Below, piece after piece: positions 27,894 through 37,143 of a stretch of 64,000 nt of DNA. This DNA is from Phaeospirillum sp. (lineage in GTDB: Bacteria; Pseudomonadota; Alphaproteobacteria; Rhodospirillales; Magnetospirillaceae): NCBI GenBank assembly GCA_030651575.1, contig JAUSFB010000029.1, positions 62,001-126,000 of the forward strand, written 5' to 3'. Below the pieces are notes generated by a model. That model searched no databases. It was not told the origin of the DNA and saw only the letters and a list, made by a program, of their open reading frames with translations. Each line of letters opens with the position of its first letter. Position 1 is the stretch's first letter. The position numbers and the translations under genes are program-made.

Positions 27894-28393
27894 TGCGGTG
27901 CGGAAGCCTCGGGCGCCTTGACGGCCGGCTGCCCCGCCGGCGGTTGGTTCTCGGCGGTGGCGAGGAAGATCAGATTGCCGACCATCTCCTCGATGGACTT
28001 GAAGTTCTTGGTCGGGCCGAGGGCGCCGTCAACGGCCAGCATGGTCTTGGACTTGCCGGGGGCCAGCTTGATGAACTTGCCGCCCAGCAACCCTTCGCTG
28101 GAAACGCTGGCGACGGTGTCGTCGGGCAGTTGGATGCCGTGGGCGATGGACAGCCTGACCACCGCGTCATAGCTGACCGGGTCCAGCGACTGCGACAGCA
28201 CTGTGCCGATCTTGATGCCGTTGATCTTCACATCGGCCCCGGTATCGAGGCCGCCGACGCTGGTGAAGGTCGCGGTCAGGGTGTACCCCTCGATCTTCTT
28301 GATATTGGCGTGGGTGTAGGCGAACACCAGGAAAAAACCCGCCACCGCCAGAACCACGGCGCCCATGATGGTCTCGATCAGATTGCGTCCCAT
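27890..28393 (-). CDS. MlaD-like MCE protein, second of pair
   Basis: A 167-residue membrane-anchored MCE protein. An N-terminal helix (IMGAVVLAVAGFFLVFAYT) is followed by the MCE barrel: YTLTATFTSVGGLDTGADVKINGIKIGTV and VSSEGLLGGKFIKLAPG. MlaD-type proteins form periplasmic rings that move phospholipids between membranes. The C-terminal tail is proline/alanine-rich and short. It lies 12 bases after the other MCE gene; the ATPase and permease parts of an Mla transporter are not in the window. Confidence 0.85.
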   Translation of the reverse strand: MGRNLIETIMGAVVLAVAGFFLVFAYTHANIKKIEGYTLTATFTSVGGLDTGADVKINGIKIGTVLSQSLDPVSYDAVVRLSIAHGIQLPDDTVASVSSEGLLGGKFIKLAPGKSKTMLAVDGALGPTKNFKSIEEMVGNLIFLATAENQPPAGQPAVKAPEASAPQ

Positions 28394-28405
28394 GGGGTCA
28401 CCTGT

Positions 28406-28897
28406 TCAGTTGGTCGCGGACGGCAGGGGCTTGTCCAGGTAACCGCGTTTGGCCCTGGCCTGCTGGATGATCATGTCGAGAAGATCCTCGATCACCACCG
28501 CGTCCTGGGTGTACTGGATTTCCTGGCCGGGCTTCAGCATCTGGTCGTCGCCGCCCAGCTTCAGCTCGATGAATTTGGCGCCAAGCAATCCGTCGGTATA
28601 GATCACCGCCGCCGTATCGCTGGCCAGCTTGATGTCGGACCGCACCTGAAAGGTGAGAACCGCCCGATAGCGGTCATCCAGCCCCTGATCGACCACGCGG
28701 CCGATCACGGCGCCCGACAGGCGCACCGGGCTGCCGACAGAAATGCCGTCGGCACGGTTGAAGCGGGCGCTCAGGGTGTAGCCATCCGCCGACTCGGTGG
28801 ACTTGCCGCCGATGGAAAAGGCCAGGGTCAGCAGCAACGCCCCAAACACGACGACAGCGCCGCCGGTCACGGTGTCGCGGTCGTTGCGGCTCGCCAT
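28406..28897 (-). CDS. MlaD-like MCE protein, first of pair
   Basis: A 163-residue protein with one N-terminal membrane helix (GGAVVVFGALLLTLAFSIGG) and an MCE barrel (YTLSARFNRADGISVGSPVRLSGAVIGRV, IYTDGLLGAKFIELKLGG). The ATG at 28897 is chosen because the longer frame overlaps the NDUFA12 gene. It is a paralogue of the next gene; two MCE proteins in tandem suggest a mixed ring or a duplicated function in lipid transport. Confidence 0.85.
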   Translation of the reverse strand: MASRNDRDTVTGGAVVVFGALLLTLAFSIGGKSTESADGYTLSARFNRADGISVGSPVRLSGAVIGRVVDQGLDDRYRAVLTFQVRSDIKLASDTAAVIYTDGLLGAKFIELKLGGDDQMLKPGQEIQYTQDAVVIEDLLDMIIQQARAKRGYLDKPLPSATN

Positions 28898-28916
28898 CAC
28901 GCCCCCTTCCTGTCGT

Positions 28917-29270
28917 TTAAGGCCGCCAGGCCTCGTAATCGCCGGTGGCGCGCTCGCGCACGCCGCCCGCCAGATCATGACCGGGCGGAAGATAGGCCTC
29001 GGCCGAACCGGTCTTGTTGGACTGGTGCGGCTTTTGCCACGGCTGCGGCTGGGCGGCGGTCAGCGGCGTATCGCTGGTGTAGTGAATCCAGGCATGCCAT
29101 TCCGGCGGAATCTCCGACGCTTCCGGCTTGCCGGCGAACAGCACCCAACGCTTGGTCCGCCGCCCCTTGGCGACCGAGCGTTCGGTGTAATAGCGGTTGC
29201 CGGCAGTATCGGTGCCGACCAGCTTGCCCTTGGTCCAGGTGTAAAGCAGGGTGCCCAGCGTAGCCATCAT
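28917..29270 (-). CDS. NADH:ubiquinone oxidoreductase subunit NDUFA12 family protein
   Basis: A protein of about 117 residues with the family block YTWTKGKLVGTDTAGNRYYTER, then RRWV-type RTKRWVLFAG and the HAWIHYTSDTPL stretch. NDUFA12/B17.2 is an accessory subunit of complex I in mitochondria and alphaproteobacteria. The start is one of two adjacent ATGs (29270 or 29267). It heads the cluster running into the two MCE genes and the DUF2155 gene. Confidence 0.92.
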   Translation of the reverse strand: MMATLGTLLYTWTKGKLVGTDTAGNRYYTERSVAKGRRTKRWVLFAGKPEASEIPPEWHAWIHYTSDTPLTAAQPQPWQKPHQSNKTGSAEAYLPPGHDLAGGVRERATGDYEAWRP

Positions 29271-29487
29271 CGTCCTCGCGAAGCAAAATGTCGGGCGGAC
29301 TATAGGCAAAAGCCCCCCTCCCCGTCCAGAGGGGTTCACACCCCTTCGTCATCATACTGCATTTTGTATTTTTCATTAAATTTCAACACAATATCCACAG
29401 AACCCACTGCATCTCGTGGTTAACCTTTGTAAATGGGCCATATCTTGTATTGTAAACGAGTTATGTCTTGACGGCCTCCGACTGGCT
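29271..29487. other. AT-rich promoter region between NDUFA12 and nrdJ
   Basis: No gene is seen. The stretch 29341-29470 is far richer in A and T than the surrounding DNA and holds the divergent promoters. TTGACG at 29468-29473 with ATAGGC 17 bases later is one possible nrdJ promoter; TTAACC at 29420 with ATATCT is another. Neither is certain. Confidence 0.5.
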
Positions 29488-29589
29488 GGCATAGGCTGCG
29501 TCCTCGTCGAGGGAGAGCCACTAGATGTAGTGGATCAGTGCGGGAGAGGGAACGCGCCATCAAGGCGCCGACCGCTCTAACCGCATGCC
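29488..29589 (+). promoter_or_regulatory. Candidate structured RNA leader of nrdJ
   Basis: About 100 bases just upstream of nrdJ can fold into nested helices. The ends pair (GGCAT 29488-29492 with ATGCC 29585-29589, then GCG with CGC). Inside are CCTC-gtc-GAGG (29502-29512), a perfect CCACTA-gatg-TAGTGG (29518-29533), and AGtGCGG with CCGCtCT (29537-29543 with 29572-29578) enclosing GCGCC-atcaa-GGCGC (29554-29568). It has no recognisable B12 box in the expected 3' position, so it is not an ordinary cobalamin riboswitch. A regulatory leader is inferred. Confidence 0.5.
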
Positions 29590-29635
29590 TTCGGCCCAGA
29601 GTCGAGCAAGACTAGTCGAGCCATGAGGGGGAACC

Positions 29636-32600
29636 ATGCGGGTCCAGCGTCACTACACCAAGGCCGGTGAATCAGCCTATACCGGAATCGAATTCCGCAA
29701 GGCCGTCAGCGAAATCCGCAATCCCGATGGATCGGTGGTGTTCTCCGCCAACGACCTCGAAGTCCCGGCGGAGTGGTCCCAGGTGGCGTGCGACGTGCTC
29801 GCCCAGAAGTATTTCCGCAAGGCCGGCGTGCCGGCCAAGCTGAAGCGCGCCTCTGAAAAAGGCATCCCCGAATGGCTGGCCCGTCACGAGCCCGATTCGG
29901 AGGCCCTGGCCAAGCTGCCGGAAAAGGCCCGGATTATCGGCGAAAAGAGCGCCAAGCAGGTCTTCGACCGCCTGGCCGGCACCTGGACCTATTGGGGCTG
30001 GAAAGGCGGCTATTTCGACGGCGAGACCGACGCCTTGGCCTTCCGCGACGAGATGGCCCATATGCTGGCCCGCCAGATGGGCGCCCCCAATTCGCCGCAA
30101 TGGTTCAACACCGGCCTGCACTGGGCCTATGGCATCGACGGCCCCGGCCAGGGCCACTCCTATGTGGATCATAAGACCGGCAAGCTGGTGCGTTCGAAGT
30201 CCGCTTACGAGCACCCGCAGCCCCATGCCTGCTTCATCCAGTCCATCGAGGATGATCTGGTGAACGAGGGCGGCATCATGGACCTGTGGGTCCGCGAGGC
30301 CCGCCTGTTCAAGTACGGCTCGGGCACCGGCACCAATTTCTCCAAGCTGCGCGGCGAGGGTGAGAAGCTGTCCGGCGGCGGACGCTCCTCCGGCCTGATG
30401 AGCTTCCTCAAGATCGGCGACCGCGCCGCCGGCGCCATCAAGTCGGGCGGCACCACGCGGCGCGCCGCCAAGATGGTGGTGGTCGACGTCGATCACCCCG
30501 ACGTGGAAAAGTTCATCTCGTGGAAGGTCCGCGAGGAACAGAAGGTCGCCGCCCTGGTGGCCGGCTCGCGCCTCGCCGCCCGCACCCTGACCGAGGTCAT
30601 GGCCGCCTGCCGCGAATGGGACGGCGCCGACGGCGAGGCCCGCTTCGACCCCAAGCTCAACGCCCGCCTGAAAAAAGCCATCATCGACGGCCGCAAGTGC
30701 GAGATTCCCGAGAACTACATCCAGCGGGTGATCCAGTTCGCGCGTCAGGGCTACACCCAGATCGATTTCCCGGTGTTGGACACCGACTGGGACTCCGAGG
30801 CGTATCTGACCGTGTCCGGCCAGAACTCCAACAACTCGGTGCGCGTCGACAACGCCTTCCTCAACGCCGTGATCCATGACGGCGACTGGAACCTGACCCA
30901 TCGCAAGAACGGCAAGGTCGCCAAGACCTTGAAGGCCCGCGAGCTGTGGGAACAGATCGGCGACGCCGCCTGGGCCTGCGCCGATCCGGGAATCCAGTTC
31001 GACAGCACCATCAACGAGTGGCACACCTGCCCCGAATCCGGCCGCATCAATGCGTCCAATCCGTGCTCGGAATACATGTTCCTGGACGACACCGCCTGCA
31101 ATCTGGCGTCCTTGAACCTGTTGTGCTTCCGCAAGGCCGATAACAGCTTCGACGTCGAGGGCTATCGCCACGCCGTCCGGCTGTGGACCATGGTTCTCGA
31201 AATCTCGGTGCTGATGGCCCAGTTCCCCTCGCCCCGCATCGCCGAACTGTCCTACGAGTTCCGCACCCTGGGCCTGGGCTACGCCAATGTGGGCGGTCTG
31301 CTGATGGCATCGGGCATCCCCTATGACAGCGAGACCGGCCGCGCCATGATCGCCGCCATCACCGCGCTGACCACCGGTGAATCCTACGCCACCTCCGCCG
31401 ACATGGCCGAGGAGCTGGGCGCGTTCGAGGGCTTTGAGAAGAACCGCGCCGCCATGCTGCGCGTCATCCGCAACCACCGCCGCGCCGCCCATGGCATGGG
31501 CACCGGCTATGAGGGGCTGTCCATCACCCCCGTGCCGCTGGACGCCGCCAACTGCCCCGACGCCCCCCTGCTGGCCGCCTCGCGCCAAGCCTGGGACGAG
31601 GCGCTGGCCAAGGGCGAGAAGCACGGCTTCCGCAACGCGCAGGTCTCCGTGGTCGCCCCCACCGGCACCATCGGCCTGGTGATGGATTGCGACACCACCG
31701 GCATCGAGCCCGACTTCGCCCTGGTGAAGTTCAAGAAGCTGGCCGGCGGCGGCTATTTCAAGATCATCAACCGCATGGTGCCCGAGGCGCTGCGCACCCT
31801 CGGCTATACCGAGAACAACATCTCGGAAACCATCCGCTACGCGGTCGGCCATGGCTCGCTGCGGGGCGCGCCGCACGTCAACCACGACTCGCTGCGCGCC
31901 AAGGGCTTCGACGACGAGACCATCGACAAGATCGAGGCGCAGCTTGAAGCCGCCTTCGACATCAAATTCGTCTTCAACAAATACGCCCTGGGCGAGCAGT
32001 TCTGCACCGACGTCCTGGGCATCCCGGCGGCCCGCCTGAACGACTACACCTTCGACATGCTGGCCTTCCTGGGCTTCACGCGGGAACAGATCGACGCCGC
32101 CAACACCCACTGCACCGGCGCCATGACCCTGGAGGGAGCCCCCCACCTCAAGGCCGAGCACCTGCCGGTGTTCGATTGCGCCAGCCCCTGCGGCCGCATC
32201 GGCAAGCGCTCGCTCTCGGTCGAAGGCCATATCCGCATGATGGCCGCCGCCCAATCCTTCATCTCCGGCGCCATTTCCAAGACCATCAATATGTCCAACT
32301 CGGCCACCGTCGAGGACTGCAAGCAGGCCTACATGCTGTCCTGGCGCCTGGGGGTCAAGGCCAATGCCCTGTACCGCGACGGCTCCAAGCTCAGTCAGCC
32401 GCTTCAGGCCTCCCTGCTCGACGACGTGGGCGAGTTGGCCGACCAGCTGGCCGACGCCACCGCGTCGTCGCGGACCGAAATCGTCGCCGAGCGCATGGTC
32501 GAGCGGATCGTTCAGCAGGCGCAACGCCGCGCCAAGCTGCCCGACCGCCGCAAGGGCTATACCCAAAAGGCCATCGTCGGCGGCCACAAGGTCTACCTGC

Positions 32601-33310
32601 GCACCGGCGAGTACGAGGACGGTAAGCTGGGCGAGATTTTCATCGACATGCACAAGGAAGGCGCCGCCTTCCGCGCCATGATGAACAACTTCGCCATCGC
32701 CATCTCGGTGGGCCTGCAATACGGCGTGCCGCTGGAGGAATTCGTCGAAGCCTTCACCTTCACCCGGTTCGAGCCCTCAGGGATGGTCGAAGGCAATGAG
32801 ACCATCAAGATGTCCAGCTCGATCATCGACTACATCTTCCGCGAGCTGGCGATCTCGTATCTCGGCCGCAACGATCTGGCCCATGTGGAACCGGCCGACC
32901 TGACCCCCGACGCCATGGGTCGTGGCGCCGCCGAAAGCCAATTGGAGCCCCAGTCCATCGCCGCCCAGAATCTGGCGGCCCAGCATATGGCGGTGGTGGA
33001 ACGGGTCGCCTCGAAGGGCTATGTCCGCTCCAACCTGATGTTCCACACCCGCGGCGCCGGCCCGACCTCCATGTCGACCGACATCTCCGGCGGCATGCAG
33101 ATGACGGCGGTGGCCCAGACGGTGGTCAGCGTCGGCGGCGACACCGAGGCCCTGATCCAGGAGTTCGACGCCCGCGCCGACCAGATCCGCAACGCCCGCA
33201 TGAAGGGCTATGAGGGCGACGCCTGCCCCGAATGCGGCAACTTCACCCTGGTCCGCAACGGCACCTGCCTGAAATGCGACACCTGCGGCGGCACCACCGG
33301 TTGCAGCTGA
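29636..33310 (+). CDS. nrdJ: Vitamin B12-dependent (class II) ribonucleotide reductase
   Basis: A 1224-residue enzyme reducing ribonucleotides to deoxyribonucleotides with adenosylcobalamin as radical source, so it works with or without oxygen. Visible parts are the N-terminal FRKAVSEI region, the substrate/active-site stretch [28 protein letters not shown] (Cys residues near 460-490), [25 protein letters not shown] in the barrel, a TSCPD domain (about residues 985-1060) and a C-terminal cysteine-rich tail [23 protein letters not shown] that probably binds zinc or shuttles reducing equivalents. GAGGGGG precedes the ATG. It is followed by a strong terminator and stands alone. Confidence 0.97.
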   Translation: MRVQRHYTKAGESAYTGIEFRKAVSEIRNPDGSVVFSANDLEVPAEWSQVACDVLAQKYFRKAGVPAKLKRASEKGIPEWLARHEPDSEALAKLPEKARIIGEKSAKQVFDRLAGTWTYWGWKGGYFDGETDALAFRDEMAHMLARQMGAPNSPQWFNTGLHWAYGIDGPGQGHSYVDHKTGKLVRSKSAYEHPQPHACFIQSIEDDLVNEGGIMDLWVREARLFKYGSGTGTNFSKLRGEGEKLSGGGRSSGLMSFLKIGDRAAGAIKSGGTTRRAAKMVVVDVDHPDVEKFISWKVREEQKVAALVAGSRLAARTLTEVMAACREWDGADGEARFDPKLNARLKKAIIDGRKCEIPENYIQRVIQFARQGYTQIDFPVLDTDWDSEAYLTVSGQNSNNSVRVDNAFLNAVIHDGDWNLTHRKNGKVAKTLKARELWEQIGDAAWACADPGIQFDSTINEWHTCPESGRINASNPCSEYMFLDDTACNLASLNLLCFRKADNSFDVEGYRHAVRLWTMVLEISVLMAQFPSPRIAELSYEFRTLGLGYANVGGLLMASGIPYDSETGRAMIAAITALTTGESYATSADMAEELGAFEGFEKNRAAMLRVIRNHRRAAHGMGTGYEGLSITPVPLDAANCPDAPLLAASRQAWDEALAKGEKHGFRNAQVSVVAPTGTIGLVMDCDTTGIEPDFALVKFKKLAGGGYFKIINRMVPEALRTLGYTENNISETIRYAVGHGSLRGAPHVNHDSLRAKGFDDETIDKIEAQLEAAFDIKFVFNKYALGEQFCTDVLGIPAARLNDYTFDMLAFLGFTREQIDAANTHCTGAMTLEGAPHLKAEHLPVFDCASPCGRIGKRSLSVEGHIRMMAAAQSFISGAISKTINMSNSATVEDCKQAYMLSWRLGVKANALYRDGSKLSQPLQASLLDDVGELADQLADATASSRTEIVAERMVERIVQQAQRRAKLPDRRKGYTQKAIVGGHKVYLRTGEYEDGKLGEIFIDMHKEGAAFRAMMNNFAIAISVGLQYGVPLEEFVEAFTFTRFEPSGMVEGNETIKMSSSIIDYIFRELAISYLGRNDLAHVEPADLTPDAMGRGAAESQLEPQSIAAQNLAAQHMAVVERVASKGYVRSNLMFHTRGAGPTSMSTDISGGMQMTAVAQTVVSVGGDTEALIQEFDARADQIRNARMKGYEGDACPECGNFTLVRNGTCLKCDTCGGTTGCS

Positions 33311-33364
33311 CCCCAAACCAACACGATCGCGGGTTCGAACTTAATCTCCTCGACCCGCGAATCG

Positions 33365-33400
33365 AAGGGCCGGCCCCGGAACGAGGGTCGGCCCTTTTTT
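33365..33400 (+). terminator. Intrinsic terminator of nrdJ
   Basis: A 12-base-pair stem (AAGGGCCGGCCC with GGGTCGGCCCTT, one G-T pair, 8-base loop) is followed by a run of six thymines. It also serves the gap before the converging binding-protein gene. Confidence 0.92.
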
Positions 33401-33418
33401 GGTTGGCGGAAAGATCGG

Positions 33419-34180
33419 TTAGCGGATTCCCCGCTCGGCCCCGGTTCTGGCGATAATCTCGGCCACCCGTTTGTGGTTCCTGGCCAACCATTCGTCGAAT
33501 TCGGCGATAACCTCCGGAGCCGTGCCCGAAGACAGCCGATACGACTCCGCCACATGGGGCAGACCGGGGGCGAAGGCCAGGGCGCCCGGACTGTCCAGCA
33601 CCGTCTCGGCGGTGGTCAGCGCCACCGCCACATTCGCGTAGACAGCATCAACCCGGCCGGTACGGAGCTGCCGCAGCAATTGCTCGAATCCAGGATTTTC
33701 CGTCAGCACGACCTTGCCGGACTGAATGCGGTCCAGCCATGCAAAGGGGGTAAAGCCGGAGACGGTGCCCAGAGTGTGGATCGCGTCGATGCCCAGGCCG
33801 GCATTCTCGCGGCGCATCAGGGTTCCGTCGATATAGGCGATCACCGGCCTGGAATAGGTAATGGCGCGGCCCTGGCGGGCGGCGGCGTGCCAGTCGGGAC
33901 TGTCGGGAAATTTCAGATCGATGCTGCCGTGCAACAGCTCGGCCAGTAGGCGCTTGACGGGAAAGGCCACGTAAGTCAGCCGGTGGCCTCTGGCTTCGGC
34001 GAAGGCGTCGAGGATCGGCCGCGCCGCCCCCACAAACTGCCCGTCGCGATAGCCATAGACCGGGGAATAATCGATCGCCTCGACACCAACCACCAGATCG
34101 CGGGCCAGAGCCCCCGAAATGGGCGTCCCCGTCGCCACCGCCATCACGACCGACAAGCCCAGCCATCGGGCCAAATCCAT
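33419..34180 (-). CDS. Periplasmic amino-acid-type substrate-binding protein (SBP_bac_3-like)
   Basis: A protein of about 253 residues with a signal peptide (LSVVMAVATGTPISGALA) and the bilobed fold of family 3 binding proteins: DLVVGVEAIDYSPVYGY at the start and LLRQLRTGRVDAVYANVAVAL in the second half. Family 3 proteins deliver small polar solutes or act as sensor modules. No permease or ATPase is adjacent, so a stand-alone sensor-like role is possible. The ATG at 34180 is preferred over an upstream start because the signal peptide begins there. Confidence 0.75.
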   Translation of the reverse strand: MDLARWLGLSVVMAVATGTPISGALARDLVVGVEAIDYSPVYGYRDGQFVGAARPILDAFAEARGHRLTYVAFPVKRLLAELLHGSIDLKFPDSPDWHAAARQGRAITYSRPVIAYIDGTLMRRENAGLGIDAIHTLGTVSGFTPFAWLDRIQSGKVVLTENPGFEQLLRQLRTGRVDAVYANVAVALTTAETVLDSPGALAFAPGLPHVAESYRLSSGTAPEVIAEFDEWLARNHKRVAEIIARTGAERGIR

Positions 34181-34264
34181 CACGCCCCCCTTTGCGATCC
34201 ATTCGGGGCGGATTGAACCATGGCCGAACAGCCCGATCAACCGCGATAACTAGTTAGAAATGGG

Positions 34265-34495
34265 TCAGCGCGTCCGGCTTGGCCGCCAGGTCGAAACAAA
34301 GCCATCGACGGCCGCCTCATTGATTCCCAGATCCCGCAACTCACGATGATCAAGTCCGTCCAACTCGGCACGCAAGGCGCGGCGGGCGGCGACGATCTCC
34401 AGCGGGTGGACGATCCGATCCATGACAAAACCGACGACAGCCTGACCCAGGCCGAGATGCTGGGCGCGGAGACCGAAAGTGGGAGAAAGCGACAT
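34265..34495 (-). CDS. DUF1127 small protein
   Basis: A protein of about 76 residues. The C-terminal half has the DUF1127 pattern: ARRALRAELDGLDHRELRDLGINEAAVDGFVSTW. These small arginine-rich proteins are common in alphaproteobacteria, and some take part in phosphate and RNA metabolism. A GTG three codons upstream is an alternative start. Confidence 0.82.
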   Translation of the reverse strand: MSLSPTFGLRAQHLGLGQAVVGFVMDRIVHPLEIVAARRALRAELDGLDHRELRDLGINEAAVDGFVSTWRPSRTR

Positions 34496-34838
34496 GGCGG
34501 GCACCCATTCTGTTTGGAATTAGTTTAATATTCATATGGAAAGCTGCCCTCCGTCACAAGCCTCGCTTCCGCATGGCTTGCCTGCATAATCGCAAGGCTT
34601 TATTCCCGGGCGGCGGCGGGCTAGGGTTAGGTTGTATCCACATTCAGGGAATTTCTGCTGATTTCGGCCCAGACCGTCTTTCAGGCAGGGATTTCAGCCA
34701 CAGATGAATTGAGAATGCTTCCATCTGTGTCCCTCGCAGCGGGAATCTGTGTTTATCTGTGGCCCATTTTTCGTCCTGCCCACCTGAATGTCGATTGACC
34801 CTAGCCCGATTCATCGCCCAGCCCCGGAGAGCACGCAC
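34496..34838. other. Intergenic region with a repeated ATCTGTG motif
   Basis: No coding sequence is visible. It holds the promoter side of the DUF1127 gene (AT-rich at 34515-34535), a purine-poor middle part, and the repeat cluster described at 34699-34763. The RidA start follows at 34839. Confidence 0.6.
34699..34763. repeat. Cluster of CACAGAT/ATCTGTG repeats
   Basis: CCACAGATG at 34699-34707 is answered by CATCTGTG (34723-34730) as an inverted repeat, then AATCTGTG (34745-34752) and TATCTGTGG (34755-34763) follow as direct copies of the second arm. The outer copies are also complementary. It looks like an intergenic repeat of the CCACAGAT type that is scattered in many genomes. Confidence 0.6.
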
Positions 34839-35306
34839 ATGACCCAGACCATCGCCGCACGCCTCGAAGACCTCGGCATCAAACTGCCGCAGCCGGCGGC
34901 TGCCGTGGCCAATTACGTGCCCTTCGTCATCGTCGGATCGCTGGTGTTCGTCTCTGGTCAACTGCCGCTGGAGAACGGCAAGCTGGCGGTCAGCGGCAAG
35001 CTGGGCGACACCGTAACCGTGGAGGACGGAGTCCGCGCCGCCCGCCTCTGCGCTCTCAACCTGCTGGCCCAGGCCCGCGCCGCCGCCGGTGGCGACCTGG
35101 ACCGGGTCCGGCGGCTGGTACGCCTGACCGCCTTCGTCGCCTGCACCGCCTCCTTCACCGACCAGCCCAAGGTCATCAACGGCGCCTCGGACCTGATGGT
35201 GCAGGTGCTGGGCGAGGCCGGCCGCCACGCCCGCGTCGCGGTGGGCGCACCATCACTGCCGCTGGACGCGGCGGTGGAGATCGAGGGAATTTTCGAACTG
35301 GCCTGA
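34839..35306 (+). CDS. RidA (YjgF/YER057c/UK114) family protein
   Basis: A 155-residue RidA-fold protein: LEDLGIKLPQPAAAVANYVPFVIVGSLVFVSGQLP, then the LVRLTAFVACTASFTDQPKVINGASDLM block and HARVAVGAPSLPLDAAVEIEG with the conserved Arg/Glu pattern. This subgroup (longer start, VANYVPF) differs from the imine-hydrolysing RidA. Its substrate is unknown. The ATG at 34839 is chosen from family alignment by eye. Confidence 0.85.
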   Translation: MTQTIAARLEDLGIKLPQPAAAVANYVPFVIVGSLVFVSGQLPLENGKLAVSGKLGDTVTVEDGVRAARLCALNLLAQARAAAGGDLDRVRRLVRLTAFVACTASFTDQPKVINGASDLMVQVLGEAGRHARVAVGAPSLPLDAAVEIEGIFELA

Positions 35307-35333
35307 AACGGCCCGACACGCCATGGCGAGGGA

Positions 35334-36470
35334 TCAGACCGCCACGGCCTCGGTCTTGGCGATCAGGATATCGCCGCAGCCGATGGCGCGGTCCCTGCCG
35401 CCCTGCTTGGCGGCGTACATGCGCTGGTCGGCCTTTTCCACCAGCTCGGTCCAGCTCTTGATGTCATCGACCACCCGCTCGGCGACGCCGATGGAGGCGG
35501 TCAGCGGCTTGCCATCGGGCCGCATGCCAAGGCCCGCCGCCCGCATGCGGCTGACGGCGATCATGGCGCCGGAGGGATCGGTGTTGGGCATGACCGTCAG
35601 GAACTCTTCCCCGCCCCACCGGATCAGGATGTCGCCACGCCGCAAGATCTTGCGCAGGCTGGTCGAGGCGGCCCGCAACGCGGCGTCGCCTTCCTCGTGA
35701 CCGTATTTGTCGTTGATGGACTTGAAATGGTCGAGATCGACGAAAGCCAGCGCCAGCGGCGATTGCGAGCGCGCGGCGGTGACGAATTGCTGGACCAGCA
35801 TCTCCTCGCCGACCCGGCGGTTATAGGCGCGGGTCAAGCCGTCATGGGATGACTGATCGACCAGTTGGCTCATGAAGTGCAGCTGACTCATGCCCGCCAG
35901 GGTCGAAACCATGGCCAGCAAAAGCAAGAGCCACTGCGCCCCCAGATGCGACGCGAAGGGCAGCATCTGATAGCCCAGCACGCCGGTCAGGAAATACGCG
36001 CCCAGCAGGGGCAGACTCAGCACCACCCCTTCCAGCGCGGTGATGGGAAACACCGACAGGCCGGCGACCATGACGAAGGGCAGGAAGGCGTAGCCGGCGG
36101 CGATGACCTGCTGCGCCGGATCGCTGATGGCGAACTGCCCCAACAACGGGTGGCTGATCAGAAAGAACACCGTCGGAATCACCAGCAGCCACACCAAGGC
36201 CCACCGCGCCACCACCACGCTGTCCGAGCCCCGATAGGACAGGGCCAGCAGGGCAAAGGCGATACTGGCCAGGGCGCGCAGGGCAGCCAGATACAAAGCC
36301 AGGGAGGTCTCGAAGATGATCAGGTCGATGGGAATCCACAGCGGCGTCAGAACCGCGAAGGTCGCCGCCACCAATCGCACGCGCGAAAGTATCAGCAGTG
36401 CCCGCCGACGTTGAACGAAAGCCGACTGCCGGGTGGGCAAAAACAGGTCGAAAATCTCCGCCATCGTCAT
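35334..36470 (-). CDS. Membrane-bound GGDEF diguanylate cyclase
   Basis: A protein of about 378 residues. Six or so membrane helices occupy the first 200 residues, followed by a coiled segment and a GGDEF domain starting SSHDGLTRAYNRR. The signature is GGEEF and the RxxD inhibitory site (RRGD) stands five residues upstream. It should synthesise cyclic-di-GMP in response to a membrane signal. The start at 36470 (MTMAEIFDLF) is likelier than an upstream GTG. Two acidic substrate positions (DLDHFKSINDKYGH) are conserved. Confidence 0.88.
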   Translation of the reverse strand: MTMAEIFDLFLPTRQSAFVQRRRALLILSRVRLVAATFAVLTPLWIPIDLIIFETSLALYLAALRALASIAFALLALSYRGSDSVVVARWALVWLLVIPTVFFLISHPLLGQFAISDPAQQVIAAGYAFLPFVMVAGLSVFPITALEGVVLSLPLLGAYFLTGVLGYQMLPFASHLGAQWLLLLLAMVSTLAGMSQLHFMSQLVDQSSHDGLTRAYNRRVGEEMLVQQFVTAARSQSPLALAFVDLDHFKSINDKYGHEEGDAALRAASTSLRKILRRGDILIRWGGEEFLTVMPNTDPSGAMIAVSRMRAAGLGMRPDGKPLTASIGVAERVVDDIKSWTELVEKADQRMYAAKQGGRDRAIGCGDILIAKTEAVAV

Positions 36471-36693
36471 TCCGAAGAAAACGATGCCGAGAATTCTTTT
36501 TATAAACGCTTTAATAACAAGCAACTGGCGGCTTCCTTTTGTCCGGACCACCGAGCTAGACCGTAATGCCGGATTGGAATCGGTGCAAGGAAAAGCGCCC
36601 GTCGAAAGTATAATTGCCCCCCTCCCCCGCCAATCCGAGGATTGACGGGGCCACCGGTAATTCGGTATTAGAATACCTAATTAAGCGCGGAGA

Positions 36694-37143
36694 ATGACCA
36701 TGCCCGATCGGCGCAAAGCCCAGGCCCTGGCGGAACGGGTCGCCGCCGTCATCGGCGAGCGCGACGCCGTATCGCGCTTCCTTGGCATCACGGTCGATCA
36801 AGTCGGCCCCGGCCATGCCCGCCTGTCCCTGACGGTGACCCCGGACATGCTGAACGGCGTCGGCACCTGCCACGGCGGCATCAGCTATACCCTGGCCGAC
36901 ACCGCCTTTGCCTATGCCTGCAACTCCCACAACCGGGTGGGGGTCGCCCTGTCTTGCACCATCACCTATCCGGCCGCGGCCAAGCTGGGCGACCGCCTGA
37001 CCGCCGACTGCCGCGAAATCCACAGTCAAGGCCGCAACGGCACCTATGACTGCACCGTCACCAGCCAGGAAGGCCTCGTCGTGGCGCTGTTCCGCGGCCA
37101 ATGCCGGATCATCAAGGGCCATTTCGTCGAAGGAATTGAATGA
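36694..37143 (+). CDS. paaI: PaaI-type hotdog thioesterase
   Basis: A 149-residue hotdog-fold thioesterase. The helix segment [30 protein letters not shown] holds the GxCHGG-type active site of PaaI. It hydrolyses aromatic or dead-end acyl-CoA in phenylacetate breakdown. It overlaps the thiolase start (ATGA at 37140-37143) and lies upstream of the CoA ligase, making a compact paaI-paaJ-paaK cluster. The ring-oxidation genes are absent from the window. Confidence 0.88.
   Translation: MTMPDRRKAQALAERVAAVIGERDAVSRFLGITVDQVGPGHARLSLTVTPDMLNGVGTCHGGISYTLADTAFAYACNSHNRVGVALSCTITYPAAAKLGDRLTADCREIHSQGRNGTYDCTVTSQEGLVVALFRGQCRIIKGHFVEGIE

Noticed and set aside
29386-29450. Possible NrdR boxes upstream of nrdJ (ACACAATAT at 29386 and CATATCTTGT at 29439)
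   Set aside because: Only half of each consensus is matched and the spacing of 49 bases is not a whole number of turns.
29510-29535. GCCACT resembling the B12 box of cobalamin riboswitches
   Set aside because: It lies in a short hairpin at the 5' side, whereas the real B12 box is near the 3' end, and no other conserved core elements are present.
29672-32719. Minus-strand open frame of 1015 codons opposite nrdJ
   Set aside because: It mirrors the codon structure of nrdJ in high-GC DNA, has glycine/alanine/histidine-rich low-complexity product and no family features.
33325-33360. GGTTCGAAC resembling a tRNA T-loop after nrdJ
   Set aside because: It is the inside of a hairpin with six-base arms; no acceptor, D or anticodon stems surround it. 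No tRNA was seen in the window.
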